Source: Streptomyces sp. WZ-12
Lineage (GTDB): Bacteria > Actinomycetota > Actinomycetes > Streptomycetales > Streptomycetaceae
Assembly (NCBI RefSeq): GCF_028898845.1
Contig: NZ_CP118574.1
Location: 2,170,001-2,234,000, forward strand
DNA: 64,000 nucleotides
Reading direction: 5' to 3'
A program made the position numbers and the translations under genes. The notes below the pieces were generated by a model, which worked only from the letters and a program-made list of their open reading frames with translations, was not told the origin of the DNA and did not search any database. Below, in pieces: positions 1 through 51,521 of this stretch (positions within the stretch are counted from its first letter, which is position 1; every line of letters starts with the position of its first letter).

Positions 1-3000
1 CCGGACGCGCCGAAGGTGCCGGCCATCGAGGAGAACAACACGAACGCCGACAGCCGCTCGCCGGCGGTCAGTTCGTACAGGTTGACCGCGCCCTGGACCT
101 TCGGCCGCAGCACCCGGTCCACCTGGCCGGCGGTGAGCCGGTCCAGGACGGCGTCCTCCAGGGCGGCGGCGGTGTGGAAGACCGCCGAGACCGGGCCGAC
201 CTCATCGACGACGGCGCGCAGCGCCTCGCGGTCGGCGACGTCACAGCCCCGCACCGACACCCGCGCGCCCAACTCCTCCAATTCCGCTCGCAGTTCACCG
301 GCCCCGGGAGCTTCCTCACCCCGCCGGCTGAGCAGCACCACGTGCTCGGCGCCGCGGGCGGCAACCCAGCGCGCGACATGGGCGCCCAGCGGCCCCGTGC
401 CGCCGCTGATCAGCACGCACCCCGACGGGACCCAGGTCGCGGCGTCCGGCCGCCGGTCGCGGGCGGCCCGCACCAGCCTGCGCACCTGCACTCCGCCCGG
501 CCGCACCGCGACCTGCGACTCCCCGTCCGGGTCGGTCAACACGGCGGCCAGCGCCCGGAACGCCCGCTCCCCCAGGCCCTCCGGGAGGTCCACCAACCCG
601 CCCCAACGGTCCGGGTGTTCCAGGCCCGCCACGCGGCCCAGGCCCCACACGGCCGCCTGCTCGGGGCTGCGCACCCGGTCCCCGGGGCCGGTGGACACCG
701 CACCCCGCGTCAGGCACCACAGCGGTGCGCCGATCCCCGCGTCGCCCAGGCCCTGCACCACCGCGAGGGTGTCGGTGAGCGCCCGCGGCGCCACCGTGCA
801 GTCCGCCCCGCGACCCGCGCCGAACGCCACCAACGACACCACGCCCACGGGCGCGACGACGCCCCCCGCCTCGCCCGTCAGCGCCCCGGTGACCGCGGTC
901 GCGATCTCGCCGCGCCCGTCGCCGTCCCGCAAAGTGACCCGTACCACGGCGGCGCCGTCCCGCTGCCAGCCCGCGACCAGTTGGTCCACCGCGGCGGCGT
1001 CCGGTATACCGTCGGAGTCGATCAGCAGCCAGGTGCCGGTCAGCCGCCCGGAGCCGGTGCGGCCGCGCTTCCAGTCGACCCGATAGCGCCACCGGTCCAC
1101 CAACGACGCCTCGCGGTGCCGCCGGTACCAGGCGGAGAGCGCCGGCACCACGGCCCCCAACTCCCGCCCACCGTCCAGCGCCAGCGTCTCCGCCAGCCCC
1201 TCCAGGTCCTCCTGCTCAACCGCCTCCCAGAACCGGCCCTCGACCGGGTCCGCCGCCCGGTCCGCCCCCGCACCGTCACCGCCGGGCGCCGGCGCCTCGA
1301 CGGCGGTCGGCAGCCAGTAGCGCTCCCGTTGGAAGGCGTAGGTGGGCAGATCGACGCGCCGGGGGCGATACGGGGCGAGGATCTTCCCCCAGGCGACGGG
1401 CAGACCGTGAAGGTGTGCCTGGCCGAGCGCGGTGAGGAGTTGGGCCTGGTCACCGTGGTCGCGGCGGAGCGTACCGAGGGTGGCTCCGGTGGCATCGGCG
1501 GCATCGAGGGTCTGCTCCACACCGACGGTCAGCACGGGGTGGGCGGACGCTTCGATGAAGACGGTGTGACCGGCGGCGACCGCGGCCCGGACGGCGTCCT
1601 CGAAGCGGACGGTCTGACGGAGGTTGCGGTACCAGTAGTCGGCATCGAGGTGTGCAGTGTCGGACGCCTCGCCGGTCAGCGTCGAGAAGAAGCCGACAGA
1701 GGTCGTCTCCGGCGCGATCGGGGCGAGGTCGGCCAGGATGCGGTCCCGGAGCGCCTCCACGTGTGGGGAGTGCGAGGCGTAGTCCACCGGGACGCGACGC
1801 ACGCGAACGCCCTCCGCCTCCCAGGCCGCCTGGAGAGCATCCAGGGCAGCGGCGTCACCCGAAACGACCGTCACCGCCGGCCCGTTGACCGCCGCAACAC
1901 CCAACCCCTCATAGCCAGCCAGGACCGCTTCCACCTCGGCGGCGGAAAGGGGGACGGACAACATGCCGCCGGCAACGGACAGGGTGGTGATGGCCTGCGA
2001 GCGCAGGGCGACGACCCGGGCGCCGTCTTCCACCGACAACGCACCGGCAACAACCGCGGCCGCGATCTCACCCTGACTGTGACCGATCACCGCAGCGGGT
2101 TCGACACCAGCCGCCCGCCACGTTGCCGCCAGACACACCATCACCGCCCACAACAACGGCTGGACAACATCGACCCGCTCCAACACAGCCGGATCGGTCG
2201 AGCGCGCCACCTCCGTCAACGACCAGTCAACGAACGGCGCCAACGCGCGCTCACACTCAGCCCATCGAGACGCAAACGCCTCCGCCGAATCCAACAGACC
2301 AGCCGCCATGCCAACCCACTGCGAACCCTGACCCGGGAACACCAACACCGCACCGGAGCCCGCGCCGACCCCAACACCCTTGATTGCAGAGGGAGTAGGT
2401 TCGTCGGACGCCACCGCGGCCACGCCCGCCAGCAGCGCGTCCCGGTCGGCGCCGACCACCACCGCGCGGTAGTCCAACGCCGCCCGCGACGACGCCAACG
2501 AGAGCGCGACGTCCGCGGGGGCCAACTCGGGGCGGTCCGCCAGGAACGCGCCCAGTCTCCCGGCCTGGGCCCGCAGTCCCGCCTCGGACTTGCCGGACAG
2601 CACCCACGCCACCGGGCCCGCGTCCGCGCGTCCGGGCGCGTCCCCCGCGGCCTCCGGCTCGGGTGCCTGCTCCAGGATCACATGGGCGTTGGTGCCGCTG
2701 ATGCCGAAGGAGGAGATGCCGACGCGGCGTGCCTGGCCGGTCTCCGGCCAGGGGCGCGCCTCGGTGAGCAGTTCCACGGCGCCCGCGGACCAGTCGACGT
2801 GCGGGGTGGGCTCGTCGACGTGCAACGTCTTCGGCAGCACGCCGTGTTGCATGGCCTGGACCATCTTGATGATGCCCGCGGCACCGGCGGCGGCCTGGGT
2901 GTGGCCGAGGTTGGACTTGATCGAGCCCAGCCACAGCGGGTGACCGGTGTCCCGGTCCTGGCCGTAGGTCGCGAGCAGTGCCTGCGCCTCGATCGGGTCG

Positions 3001-4034
3001 CCCAGCTTGGTGCCGGTGCCGTGCGCCTCCACCGCGTCGATCTGCTCGCCGGACAGGTGCGCGTTGGCCAACGCCTGGCGGATCACGCGTTGTTGGGACG
3101 GGCCGTTGGGGGCGGTCAGGCCGCTGCTGGCGCCGTCCTGGTTGACTGCGGTGCCGCGGATGACGGCGAGGACGGGGTGCCCGTTGCGCTGCGCGTCGGA
3201 CAGCCGCTCCAGCAGCAGCACGCCCACGCCCTCGCTCCAGCCGGTGCCATCGGCCGCGGCGGCGAACGACTTGGAGCGGCCGCTGGGGGCCAGGCCGCCC
3301 TGCCGGCTGAAGTCGACGAAGGTGCCGGGGGTGGACATCACGGCCACGCCGCCGGCCAGCGCCAGTCCGCATTCCCGCTGGCGGAGGGCCTGGACCGCGA
3401 GGTGCAGGGCGACCAGGGAGGAGGAGCAGGCGGTGTCGACGGTCACCGCGGGGCCTTCGAGGCCGAAGGTGTAGGCGACCCGGCCGGAGACCACGCTGCC
3501 GGCGTTGCCGGTGCTCATGAAGCCGGCCGACTGCTCCGGCACGGCGCGCACGCCGGCCGTGTAGTCGTGGTACATGACGCCGGTGAAGACGCCGGTGCGG
3601 CTGCCGCGCAGCGAGGTCGGGTCCAGGCCGGCGCGTTCCAGGGCCTCCCAGGAGGTCTCCAGCATCAACCGCTGCTGCGGGTCCATCGCCAGCGCCTCAC
3701 GGGGTGAGATGCCGAAGAGGGCCGAGTCGAAGTCGGCGGCGTCGTAGAGGAATCCGCCCTCGCTGACGAAGGAGGCGGCGGCGTCGGGACCGAACAGTGC
3801 CTCCAGGTTCCAGCCGCGGTCGGTCGGGAACGCCGAGATGGCGTCCGTCTCCGAGGCGACCAGCGTCCACAGCTCCTCCGGCGAGGCGACCCCGCCGGGG
3901 TAGCGGCAGCTCATCGACACGATGGCGACCGGTTCGGTGTTCCTCGACTCGGCCTCCTGCAACAGGCGCCGCGTCTCGCGCAGATCGGCGGTGGCCCGCT
4001 TGAGGTAGTCCAGGTACCTCGCGTCAGTCGTCAC
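1..4034 (-). CDS. Modular type I PKS, 5' part (module 9: docking-KS-AT-KR...), cut by window edge
   Basis: This is the fourth synthase gene of the operon; only its first ~1344 residues are visible and it runs off the left edge. The start is GTG at 4034 ([18 protein letters not shown]), with GGGGGAG 9-10 bases upstream; 46 bp separate it from the previous stop. An N-terminal coiled-coil docking helix (about 1-32) precedes a ketosynthase (from ~34; TACSSS Cys203; HGTGT and NLGHTQ present). The AT has GHSQGE (Ser653) and YASHSP, which indicate methylmalonyl-CoA. No dehydratase lies between AT and KR: the post-AT linker passes straight into the [13 protein letters not shown] element typical of KR-only modules. 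The KR has a GGTGPLG nucleotide site, a LED motif in place of LDD (B-type-like), and FSS with catalytic Ser1336. Its Tyr and the carrier protein lie outside the window. Expected output is an alpha-methyl, beta-hydroxy unit. Confidence 0.95.
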   Translation of the reverse strand, partial: MTTDARYLDYLKRATADLRETRRLLQEAESRNTEPVAIVSMSCRYPGGVASPEELWTLVASETDAISAFPTDRGWNLEALFGPDAAASFVSEGGFLYDAADFDSALFGISPREALAMDPQQRLMLETSWEALERAGLDPTSLRGSRTGVFTGVMYHDYTAGVRAVPEQSAGFMSTGNAGSVVSGRVAYTFGLEGPAVTVDTACSSSLVALHLAVQALRQRECGLALAGGVAVMSTPGTFVDFSRQGGLAPSGRSKSFAAAADGTGWSEGVGVLLLERLSDAQRNGHPVLAVIRGTAVNQDGASSGLTAPNGPSQQRVIRQALANAHLSGEQIDAVEAHGTGTKLGDPIEAQALLATYGQDRDTGHPLWLGSIKSNLGHTQAAAGAAGIIKMVQAMQHGVLPKTLHVDEPTPHVDWSAGAVELLTEARPWPETGQARRVGISSFGISGTNAHVILEQAPEPEAAGDAPGRADAGPVAWVLSGKSEAGLRAQAGRLGAFLADRPELAPADVALSLASSRAALDYRAVVVGADRDALLAGVAAVASDEPTPSAIKGVGVGAGSGAVLVFPGQGSQWVGMAAGLLDSAEAFASRWAECERALAPFVDWSLTEVARSTDPAVLERVDVVQPLLWAVMVCLAATWRAAGVEPAAVIGHSQGEIAAAVVAGALSVEDGARVVALRSQAITTLSVAGGMLSVPLSAAEVEAVLAGYEGLGVAAVNGPAVTVVSGDAAALDALQAAWEAEGVRVRRVPVDYASHSPHVEALRDRILADLAPIAPETTSVGFFSTLTGEASDTAHLDADYWYRNLRQTVRFEDAVRAAVAAGHTVFIEASAHPVLTVGVEQTLDAADATGATLGTLRRDHGDQAQLLTALGQAHLHGLPVAWGKILAPYRPRRVDLPTYAFQRERYWLPTAVEAPAPGGDGAGADRAADPVEGRFWEAVEQEDLEGLAETLALDGGRELGAVVPALSAWYRRHREASLVDRWRYRVDWKRGRTGSGRLTGTWLLIDSDGIPDAAAVDQLVAGWQRDGAAVVRVTLRDGDGRGEIATAVTGALTGEAGGVVAPVGVVSLVAFGAGRGADCTVAPRALTDTLAVVQGLGDAGIGAPLWCLTRGAVSTGPGDRVRSPEQAAVWGLGRVAGLEHPDRWGGLVDLPEGLGERAFRALAAVLTDPDGESQVAVRPGGVQVRRLVRAARDRRPDAATWVPSGCVLISGGTGPLGAHVARWVAARGAEHVVLLSRRGEEAPGAGELRAELEELGARVSVRGCDVADREALRAVVDEVGPVSAVFHTAAALEDAVLDRLTAGQVDRVLRPKVQGAVNLYELTAGERLSAFVLFSSMAGTFGAS
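1320..2390 (-). repeat. Near-identical methylmalonyl-AT block, copy 1 (module 9)
   Basis: This segment encodes the end of the KS-AT linker through the post-AT region. It is almost identical in nucleotide sequence to 11770-12830 and highly similar to 16960-18000 and 37585-38640. Long runs such as the stretch encoding PTYAFQR through HGLPVAW match copy 2 with only scattered differences. This suggests recent duplication or gene conversion among the four methylmalonyl modules. Boundaries are by eye. Confidence 0.75.
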
Positions 4035-4080
4035 GGACGTTCACTCCCCCTAGAAGCTGTGGACTGCTGGCACCGACGGT

Positions 4081-19716
<15,636 letters not shown>

Positions 19717-19763
19717 AGCGATACCCCCATGTTCAAGCTGCCGACCACCCGGGTCCGGCCTGG

Positions 19764-34562
<14,799 letters not shown>

Positions 34563-34608
34563 CTAGTGCCACTTTCTCGCGCAGGCGCGCGCCGGGTCTG
34601 GATCGGGG

Positions 34609-46965
<12,357 letters not shown>

Positions 46966-47203
46966 CCAAAGCCCCCGTTACCCCCGTGTGTTCACGCACT
47001 CACCGAACGGCAACGAATGCCGGCGTGCGCACGAATCGCCCGTGGCCGGCTCCGGCGACTTGCTCGCCGGGCGACCGGACGCCTACACCGCGCCTTTTCC
47101 TCGCAATGTGACGCGGAAATTCCGACATCTTGAATCGGCGACGAACGGAATCCGGCCGATTCATATCTTCGTTCGGAGGCTACGCTGCGGCCGCGTCGGG
47201 CTA

Positions 47204-47250
47204 CCACCCCTAGCAACCCCTAACAGGCGTCTTCGAGGCGCCCCCTAAGG
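47204..47250 (-). promoter_or_regulatory. TAGGGG direct-repeat operator upstream of the PKS operon
   Basis: On the minus strand two half-sites, TAGGGGTTGC and TAGGGGTGG, follow each other with 10-bp spacing (plus-strand CCCCTA at 47217 and 47207), one helical turn. A further CTTAGGGGG lies at 47241-47250. The 11-mer covering one half-site recurs exactly at 51347-51357 and another 11-mer at 61384-61394, both intergenic. Tandem one-turn half-sites suit a dimeric LuxR/NarL-type regulator; the adjacent LAL protein is the likeliest ligand. Confidence 0.6.
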
Positions 47251-47299
47251 GCCGCTACCGGGTCCACGGGGAAGTAGGTTCAGACCTCCCACCTCCGAA

Positions 47300-47325
47300 C
47301 GGCGCGCGCGGAAAGGCGCGCGCCG
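47300..47325. repeat. 10-bp inverted repeat upstream of the response regulator
   Basis: CGGCGCGCGC and GCGCGCGCCG are perfect complementary arms around a GGAAAG loop. It may be a transcript hairpin or an operator; it lies about 105 bp before the regulator start. Confidence 0.45.
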
Positions 47326-47333
47326 CTCCCGGT

Positions 47334-47351
47334 TGTGAACAGCCCTTCACA
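47334..47351. promoter_or_regulatory. TGTGAA-N6-TTCACA palindrome
   Basis: Perfect 6-bp arms TGTGAA and TTCACA surround a 6-bp spacer, about 80 bp upstream of the regulator start. It is operator-like (GntR or CRP/FNR-like families use similar words), but the spacing between TGTGA and TCACA is 8, not the classical 6, so no regulator can be named. Confidence 0.4.
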
Positions 47352-47431
47352 TGCCCGGACGGCCGCGGGCCAGTGGGTAGACTGCGAGTCGCCGACGCGC
47401 CCGTCTAGTGAGTTCTGCCCTTGGAGCCGCA

Positions 47432-48088
47432 ATGCGAGTCGTCCTCGCGGAGGACCTCTTCCTACTGAGAGACGGGATCAGCAACCTCCTCAGTTCCCAC
47501 GGGTTCGAGATCATCGCCTCGGTCGGCAGCGGCCCGGAGTTGGAGGAGGCACTGCGGCGGCACGTCCCCGACATCGTCGTGGTCGATGTGCGGCTGCCGC
47601 CGTCCCACACCGACGAGGGGTTGCGCATCGCGCTGTCCGCCCGGCGCGAGAACCGCGGCCTGCCGGTACTGGTGCTCTCCCAGCACGTGGAGCAGTTGTA
47701 CGCCCGGGAGTTGCTGTCGGACTCGGCCGGCGGGGTCGGCTACCTGCTCAAGGACCGGGTGCTGAACGAGTCCCAGTTCATCGAGGCGGTGCACCGGGTC
47801 GCCGCGGGCGGCACCGCCCTGGACCCGGAAGTCATCGGCAAGTTGCTGACCAGCAACGCCGGCACCACGTCGCTCGCGACGCTGACCGCCCGGGAGATCG
47901 AGGTCCTCCAGCTCATGGCCGAGGGGCGCTCCAACACGGCCATCGCGGCCCGGCTTCACGTCAGCGAGGGCGCGGTCAGCAAGCACACCACGAGGGTCTT
48001 CAACAAGCTGGGCCTGGCCGCCTCCGACGACGACAACCGCCGGGTGCTGGCGGTGCTGGCGTACCTCAATCGCACCCCCGGGACGTGA
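47432..48088 (+). CDS. NarL/FixJ-type response regulator (218 aa)
   Basis: This is a two-component DNA-binding regulator. The start is ATG 47432 (MRVVLAEDLFLLRDG), with GGAG about 6 bases upstream; a GTG at 47408 would add eight residues. The receiver domain has the acidic pair Glu7/Asp8, phosphoacceptor Asp52 in IVVVDVRLPP, Ser83 and Lys107 in GYLLKDR. The C-terminal LuxR helix-turn-helix spans about 151-195 (LTAREIEVLQLMAEG...AVSKHTTRVFNKLGL). No kinase is adjacent. The sensor kinase at 57667-59754 has the HisKA_3-type dimerization domain that normally partners this regulator class, so the two are probably a split pair. It stands between the PKS promoter and the LAL gene and may feed a cell-envelope signal into cluster control. 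Confidence 0.92.
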   Translation: MRVVLAEDLFLLRDGISNLLSSHGFEIIASVGSGPELEEALRRHVPDIVVVDVRLPPSHTDEGLRIALSARRENRGLPVLVLSQHVEQLYARELLSDSAGGVGYLLKDRVLNESQFIEAVHRVAAGGTALDPEVIGKLLTSNAGTTSLATLTAREIEVLQLMAEGRSNTAIAARLHVSEGAVSKHTTRVFNKLGLAASDDDNRRVLAVLAYLNRTPGT

Positions 48089-48426
48089 CCGCGCGATCCC
48101 CTGCGCATCCGCCACGTGTGACGCGTGTCTCAATTGCCCGCGATGCACCGACTCTTGACCAAGACCCGGTCGCGAACCCCGAGCTCCGGTGGCAAGATTT
48201 CGACGGGAATCGCGCGCAGCGCAGCGCGGCGGACCCGGGAACGGATGCCGGCGCCCCGATACCAGATCGGTCGCCTAATTGCCGAACCCAACCGCCGGCC
48301 ATATGCGATAGATTTACCACTCACGGAATTGGCCAGCTCCTTGACGTCGCCTCAGAAAACCCCTCGTTAACAAGTATTGACTGAAGCTTTGCGGCGACGG
48401 ATGGGAGTTTGGAAGGGGGACAGTGC
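48089..48426 (+). promoter_or_regulatory. Intergenic leader of the LAL regulator gene
   Basis: This 338-bp gap has no credible ORF and becomes AT-richer towards its right end. TTGACG at 48341-48346 followed 18 bp later by the AT-rich CGTTAACA stretch is the best promoter candidate; a second TTGACT begins near 48377. GGGGGA at 48415-48420 is the ribosome site for the ATG at 48427. No TAGGGG element is seen here, so the regulator does not obviously control itself through it. Confidence 0.4.
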
Positions 48427-51267
48427 ATGCTATTCGCCGAACGCGACTTCGAGATGGCTCTACTGAGAAACCTGTACTCCAAGTCGGAACAGGGCAAAGC
48501 TCAGACGGTCCTGGTCGAAGCGCCCGTCGCCTGCGGCAAGACCGCATTGCTCCACAGGTTCGCAGAGCAGGCCGAGGAAACCGGCGCCGTCGTTCTCACC
48601 GCGACCGGTTCCCGCGCCGAACAGACCCATCCGTTCGGCCTCATCAGCCAAGTGCTCCACCACCAGGAACTCCAGCCAGCGCTCGGCGGGGACGCCTACG
48701 CGCTGCTCGCCCAGGCACCGGCCCCCGCCGAGGGGCCGGATCCGGTCACCATGCAGCAGACCACCGCGCAGCTCGCCCGGGCCCTGTGCGGCGCCCTGTT
48801 GGAGCTCACCGCCCAGCGGCACGTGGTGCTCTCCATCGATGACATCCAGCATGCCGACGAGTCGACGTTACAGATCCTGCTGTTCCTGCTGCGCCGCCTG
48901 CGGAGCGAACGGCTGCTGGTGCTCCTCAGCGAGTGCCAGGTCTCGCCCCCGGCCCACCCCACCTTCCGTGCCGAGCTGCTCCGCCAGCCCAACTCCCACC
49001 GCATCCAACTGCTTCCGCTCACCGTCGCGGGGATCACCGAGGTGCTCGCCGAGTACGTCGACGAGCTCACCGCGGCCCGCCTGGCCCCCGCCTACAGCGA
49101 GGTGAGCGGCGGGAACCCGCTGCTGCTGAGCGGACTGATCGAGGACGCGATGGTCCAACAGCCGGGCGGCGGCCGGACGTTGGCGGCCCGGCCGGTCGCC
49201 AAGGAGTCCTTCCAACAGGCCGTGTTCGCCTGCCTGTACCGCTGGGACGAGAGCACCATCGAGGTCGCCCGCGGCCTGGCCCTGCTCGGCGGCCACGCCA
49301 GCCCGTCCCTCATCGGGCAGGTGACCGGCATGAAGAGCGCGCAGGTCGAACAGATCATGGGCGTGCTGACCCACTCCCGCTTCCAACGGGGCGGTCGACT
49401 GCGCCACCCCGCCGTCAACGCCGCCGTGCTCAACACCCTCCCGCTCGACGACAGCGGCCGGATGCATCTGCACGCCGCGCGGCTGCTGCACGACTGCGGC
49501 GCCGATCCGCTCAGCGTCGCCGAACACCTGATCGCCGCGGGCAACGCCCCGGACACCTGGGCCGTTCCGGTCCTCCAGGACGCCTGTGCGCAGGCCCTCT
49601 CCGAGGAGCGGGTGGACCTCGCCGTGGAATGCCTGGAGTTGGCCCGGTGCAGTTGCGACGACGATCCGCAACGGGCGGCGCTGGTCACCCTGTCGCTGGC
49701 CCGGCTGAAGTGGCGCCGCGATCCGTCCGCCGCCGCCTGCCACCTCACCCCGCTCAAGGAGGCCCTGGTGGCGGGGCTCCTCCAGGACCGGGACGCGATC
49801 ACCGTGGCCCGGTACCTGCTCTGGCACAGCCGGGTGGAGAACGCCCAAGAGCTGTTGGCGCGGCTGGAGTCGGTGGTCGACACCTCCGACCCCTCGACCG
49901 CGGCGGACCTGGGCAGCCTGGAGGACCTCCAGCACTGGCTCCGCCTGGACCCCGTCCCGGCCGGCCGGGACGGGGCCGGGACGCCGGCCGCCATCAGCCT
50001 CTTCGTCGCGCAGCCGGCGGAGTTGACGACGTCGTCGGTGCTGGCGTCCGCGCTCCGCGACGGCCCGGACGGCGCGGCGGTGCACTGGGCCGAGTCCGTG
50101 CTGAGCAGCATCTCGCTGGGCGACACCACCATCGGCACGGTGCAGTTCGGGCTGTCGCTGCTGCTCCACGCCGGCCGGCTGGACCGGGCCACCGCGGCCT
50201 GCCTGGGCTTCCTGGCGGAGGCCCGGGCGAGCGGAGCCAACACCTGGCAGGCGCTGCTCACCGCCATCCACGCCGAAATCGCCCTGCGCCAAGGGGATCT
50301 GCCCGCCGCGGAGGAGCGGGCGGTCCAGGCGCTCGGGCTGATCTCCGCGCACGGCTGGGGGGTGGCCATCGGCTATCCGCTGGCGGTGCAGTTGCTGGCG
50401 CAGACCGCCATGAGCAAGCACGAGGACGCCTCCCGGGTGGTCCGCCGGGCCGTGCCGAAGGCCATGTTCCAGGGGCTGTACGGGCTGAAGTACCTGCACG
50501 CCCGGGGTCATCACTATCTGGCCACCAACCGGCTCCAGGCCGCCCTGTCCGACTTCCGGCGGTGCGGCGACCTGGCCCGGGACTGGACGCTGGACCTGCC
50601 CGCGCTCGTACCGTGGCGCAGCGATCTGGCGCAGGTGCAGCTCGGCATGGACCGGCCCGAGGCCGCCCACGGGATGGTCGTCGAGCAACTGTCGCTGCCG
50701 GGCGCCGACTCGCCCCGCACACGCGGCATTTCGCTGCGCGTGCTGGCGGCGACGGAGTGCCTCAAGCAGCGCCCGGGGCTGCTGCGCGAGGCCATCGGGC
50801 TGCTCCAGGAGTCCGGCGACCGCTGCGAGCTGGCGCTGACCCGGGCGCAGCTCAGCCGCGCCCACCACGAGCTCGGGGAGTTCAACCGGGCCCGGATGAT
50901 GGGGCAGTTGGCGATGCAGGTCGCCGAGGACTGCGGCATGGAGACGCTGTGCCGGCAGGTGCTCTACCCGTCCGACGGTGCCCCTCGCCCGGACGGGGCG
51001 CCCACCGACGCCGTGGACACCCTCAGCGACGCGGAGCGGCGGGTCGCCGCGCTCGCCGCGACCGAGCACACCAACCGGGAGATCGCGCGCAAGCTCTACA
51101 TCACGACGAGCACCGTCGAGCAGCATCTGACGCGGGTGTACCGCAAGCTCAACGTGAAGCGCCGGTCGGACCTCCCGCTGCGCCTCAGGGACCGTGAACC
51201 GTTAGTGGCCGACAACGCTGTCGGGCGCAGCAAGGGCGCGCTGCCGCCCGAGTCGGTCGCCTCGTAA
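48427..51267 (+). CDS. LAL-family (large LuxR) transcriptional activator, with two TTA codons (946 aa)
   Basis: This is the probable pathway-specific activator. The start is ATG 48427 (MLFAERDFEMALLRNL), chosen for GGGGGA 6 bases upstream; a TTG 18 bases earlier is less likely. The N-terminal ATPase has the Walker A-like APVACGKTALL, whose first glycine is replaced by Ala, and Walker B VVLSIDDIQHAD. A long helical middle region follows, and a C-terminal LuxR helix-turn-helix (DTLSDAERRVAALAATEHTNREIARKLYI...) ends about 30 residues from the C terminus. Leu148 (48868-48870) and Leu926 (51202-51204) are encoded by TTA, the codon read by the developmental bldA tRNA in Streptomyces, so translation is probably limited to late growth. 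The size and layout match LAL regulators of macrolide and polyene clusters. The TAGGGG elements around the cluster are its likely targets. Confidence 0.95.
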   Translation: MLFAERDFEMALLRNLYSKSEQGKAQTVLVEAPVACGKTALLHRFAEQAEETGAVVLTATGSRAEQTHPFGLISQVLHHQELQPALGGDAYALLAQAPAPAEGPDPVTMQQTTAQLARALCGALLELTAQRHVVLSIDDIQHADESTLQILLFLLRRLRSERLLVLLSECQVSPPAHPTFRAELLRQPNSHRIQLLPLTVAGITEVLAEYVDELTAARLAPAYSEVSGGNPLLLSGLIEDAMVQQPGGGRTLAARPVAKESFQQAVFACLYRWDESTIEVARGLALLGGHASPSLIGQVTGMKSAQVEQIMGVLTHSRFQRGGRLRHPAVNAAVLNTLPLDDSGRMHLHAARLLHDCGADPLSVAEHLIAAGNAPDTWAVPVLQDACAQALSEERVDLAVECLELARCSCDDDPQRAALVTLSLARLKWRRDPSAAACHLTPLKEALVAGLLQDRDAITVARYLLWHSRVENAQELLARLESVVDTSDPSTAADLGSLEDLQHWLRLDPVPAGRDGAGTPAAISLFVAQPAELTTSSVLASALRDGPDGAAVHWAESVLSSISLGDTTIGTVQFGLSLLLHAGRLDRATAACLGFLAEARASGANTWQALLTAIHAEIALRQGDLPAAEERAVQALGLISAHGWGVAIGYPLAVQLLAQTAMSKHEDASRVVRRAVPKAMFQGLYGLKYLHARGHHYLATNRLQAALSDFRRCGDLARDWTLDLPALVPWRSDLAQVQLGMDRPEAAHGMVVEQLSLPGADSPRTRGISLRVLAATECLKQRPGLLREAIGLLQESGDRCELALTRAQLSRAHHELGEFNRARMMGQLAMQVAEDCGMETLCRQVLYPSDGAPRPDGAPTDAVDTLSDAERRVAALAATEHTNREIARKLYITTSTVEQHLTRVYRKLNVKRRSDLPLRLRDREPLVADNAVGRSKGALPPESVAS

Positions 51268-51285
51268 GGGGGGCGTTGCGCGAGG

Positions 51286-51317
51286 GGGAGCCGCTGCCGC
51301 GGGAGGTGGCGGCTCCC
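51286..51317 (+). terminator. Hairpin after the LAL gene
   Basis: Arms of 13 bp (GGGAGCCGCTGCC at 51286-51298 and GGTGGCGGCTCCC at 51305-51317) pair with two G-U wobbles around a GCGGGA loop, 18 bp after the stop. There is only a short T run (CCCGTTTCC) behind it, so it may be a weak or T-less terminator that separates the regulator from the sugar operon. Confidence 0.55.
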
Positions 51318-51336
51318 GCCCGTTTCCGGCGATGAC

Positions 51337-51356
51337 TGGGGTGCGATAGGGGTTGC
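51337..51356 (+). promoter_or_regulatory. TAGGGG-type operator of the glycosyltransferase operon
   Basis: The site reads TGGGGTGCGATAGGGGTTGC: two half-sites, TGGGGT and TAGGGG, in direct repeat with 10-bp spacing. It lies 165 bp before the first glycosyltransferase start and about 20 bp before a TTGTAT hexamer (51377-51382) that could serve as -10, so a bound activator would sit at or just upstream of the -35 region. It resembles the sites at 47204-47225, 57640-57713 and 61384-61394. Confidence 0.6.
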
Positions 51357-51521
51357 TCCCGGTGGTCCGGCACGTCTTGTATGGGGCCGGCTCGGCCCGC
51401 TCCCCCGTTCTCTCGTGCGGCCGCCGCACTCCGCCGCCGCAAGGCACCGGCGGCGGGCGACAGGGGCGAAGCTCCACCGGCCGGTACCGGTACTCAAGAG
51501 GAACGACTGGGGGAACCCTCG

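Larger units (their letters stand above)
46966..47431. promoter_or_regulatory. Divergent control region between the PKS operon and the response regulator
   Basis: This 466-bp gap has no convincing gene. It is visibly less GC-rich than the surrounding coding sequence. It holds a TAGGGG direct-repeat operator (47204-47250) and two inverted repeats nearer the regulator (47300-47325, 47334-47351). A TAGACT hexamer at 47378-47383 could be a -10 box for the regulator. On the minus strand a TATGAA-like hexamer at 47160-47165, about 40 bp downstream of the TAGGGG pair, is a weak -10 candidate for the PKS operon, leaving a leader of about 190 nt. The promoter calls are inferred by eye. Confidence 0.6.

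Noticed and set aside
316..1092. Long open frames antisense to or out of frame with the PKS genes, here and throughout 1-46965
   Set aside because: They encode Arg/Pro/Gly/Ala-rich translations typical of high-GC shadow frames, and each overlaps an unmistakable PKS domain.
1..4034. Chain-releasing thioesterase at the end of the PKS
   Set aside because: The visible part of the last gene stops within the first KR; any releasing domain lies outside the window.
47334..47351. Classical CRP box
   Set aside because: TGTGA and TCACA are separated by 8 bp, not 6, so only a generic palindrome is claimed.
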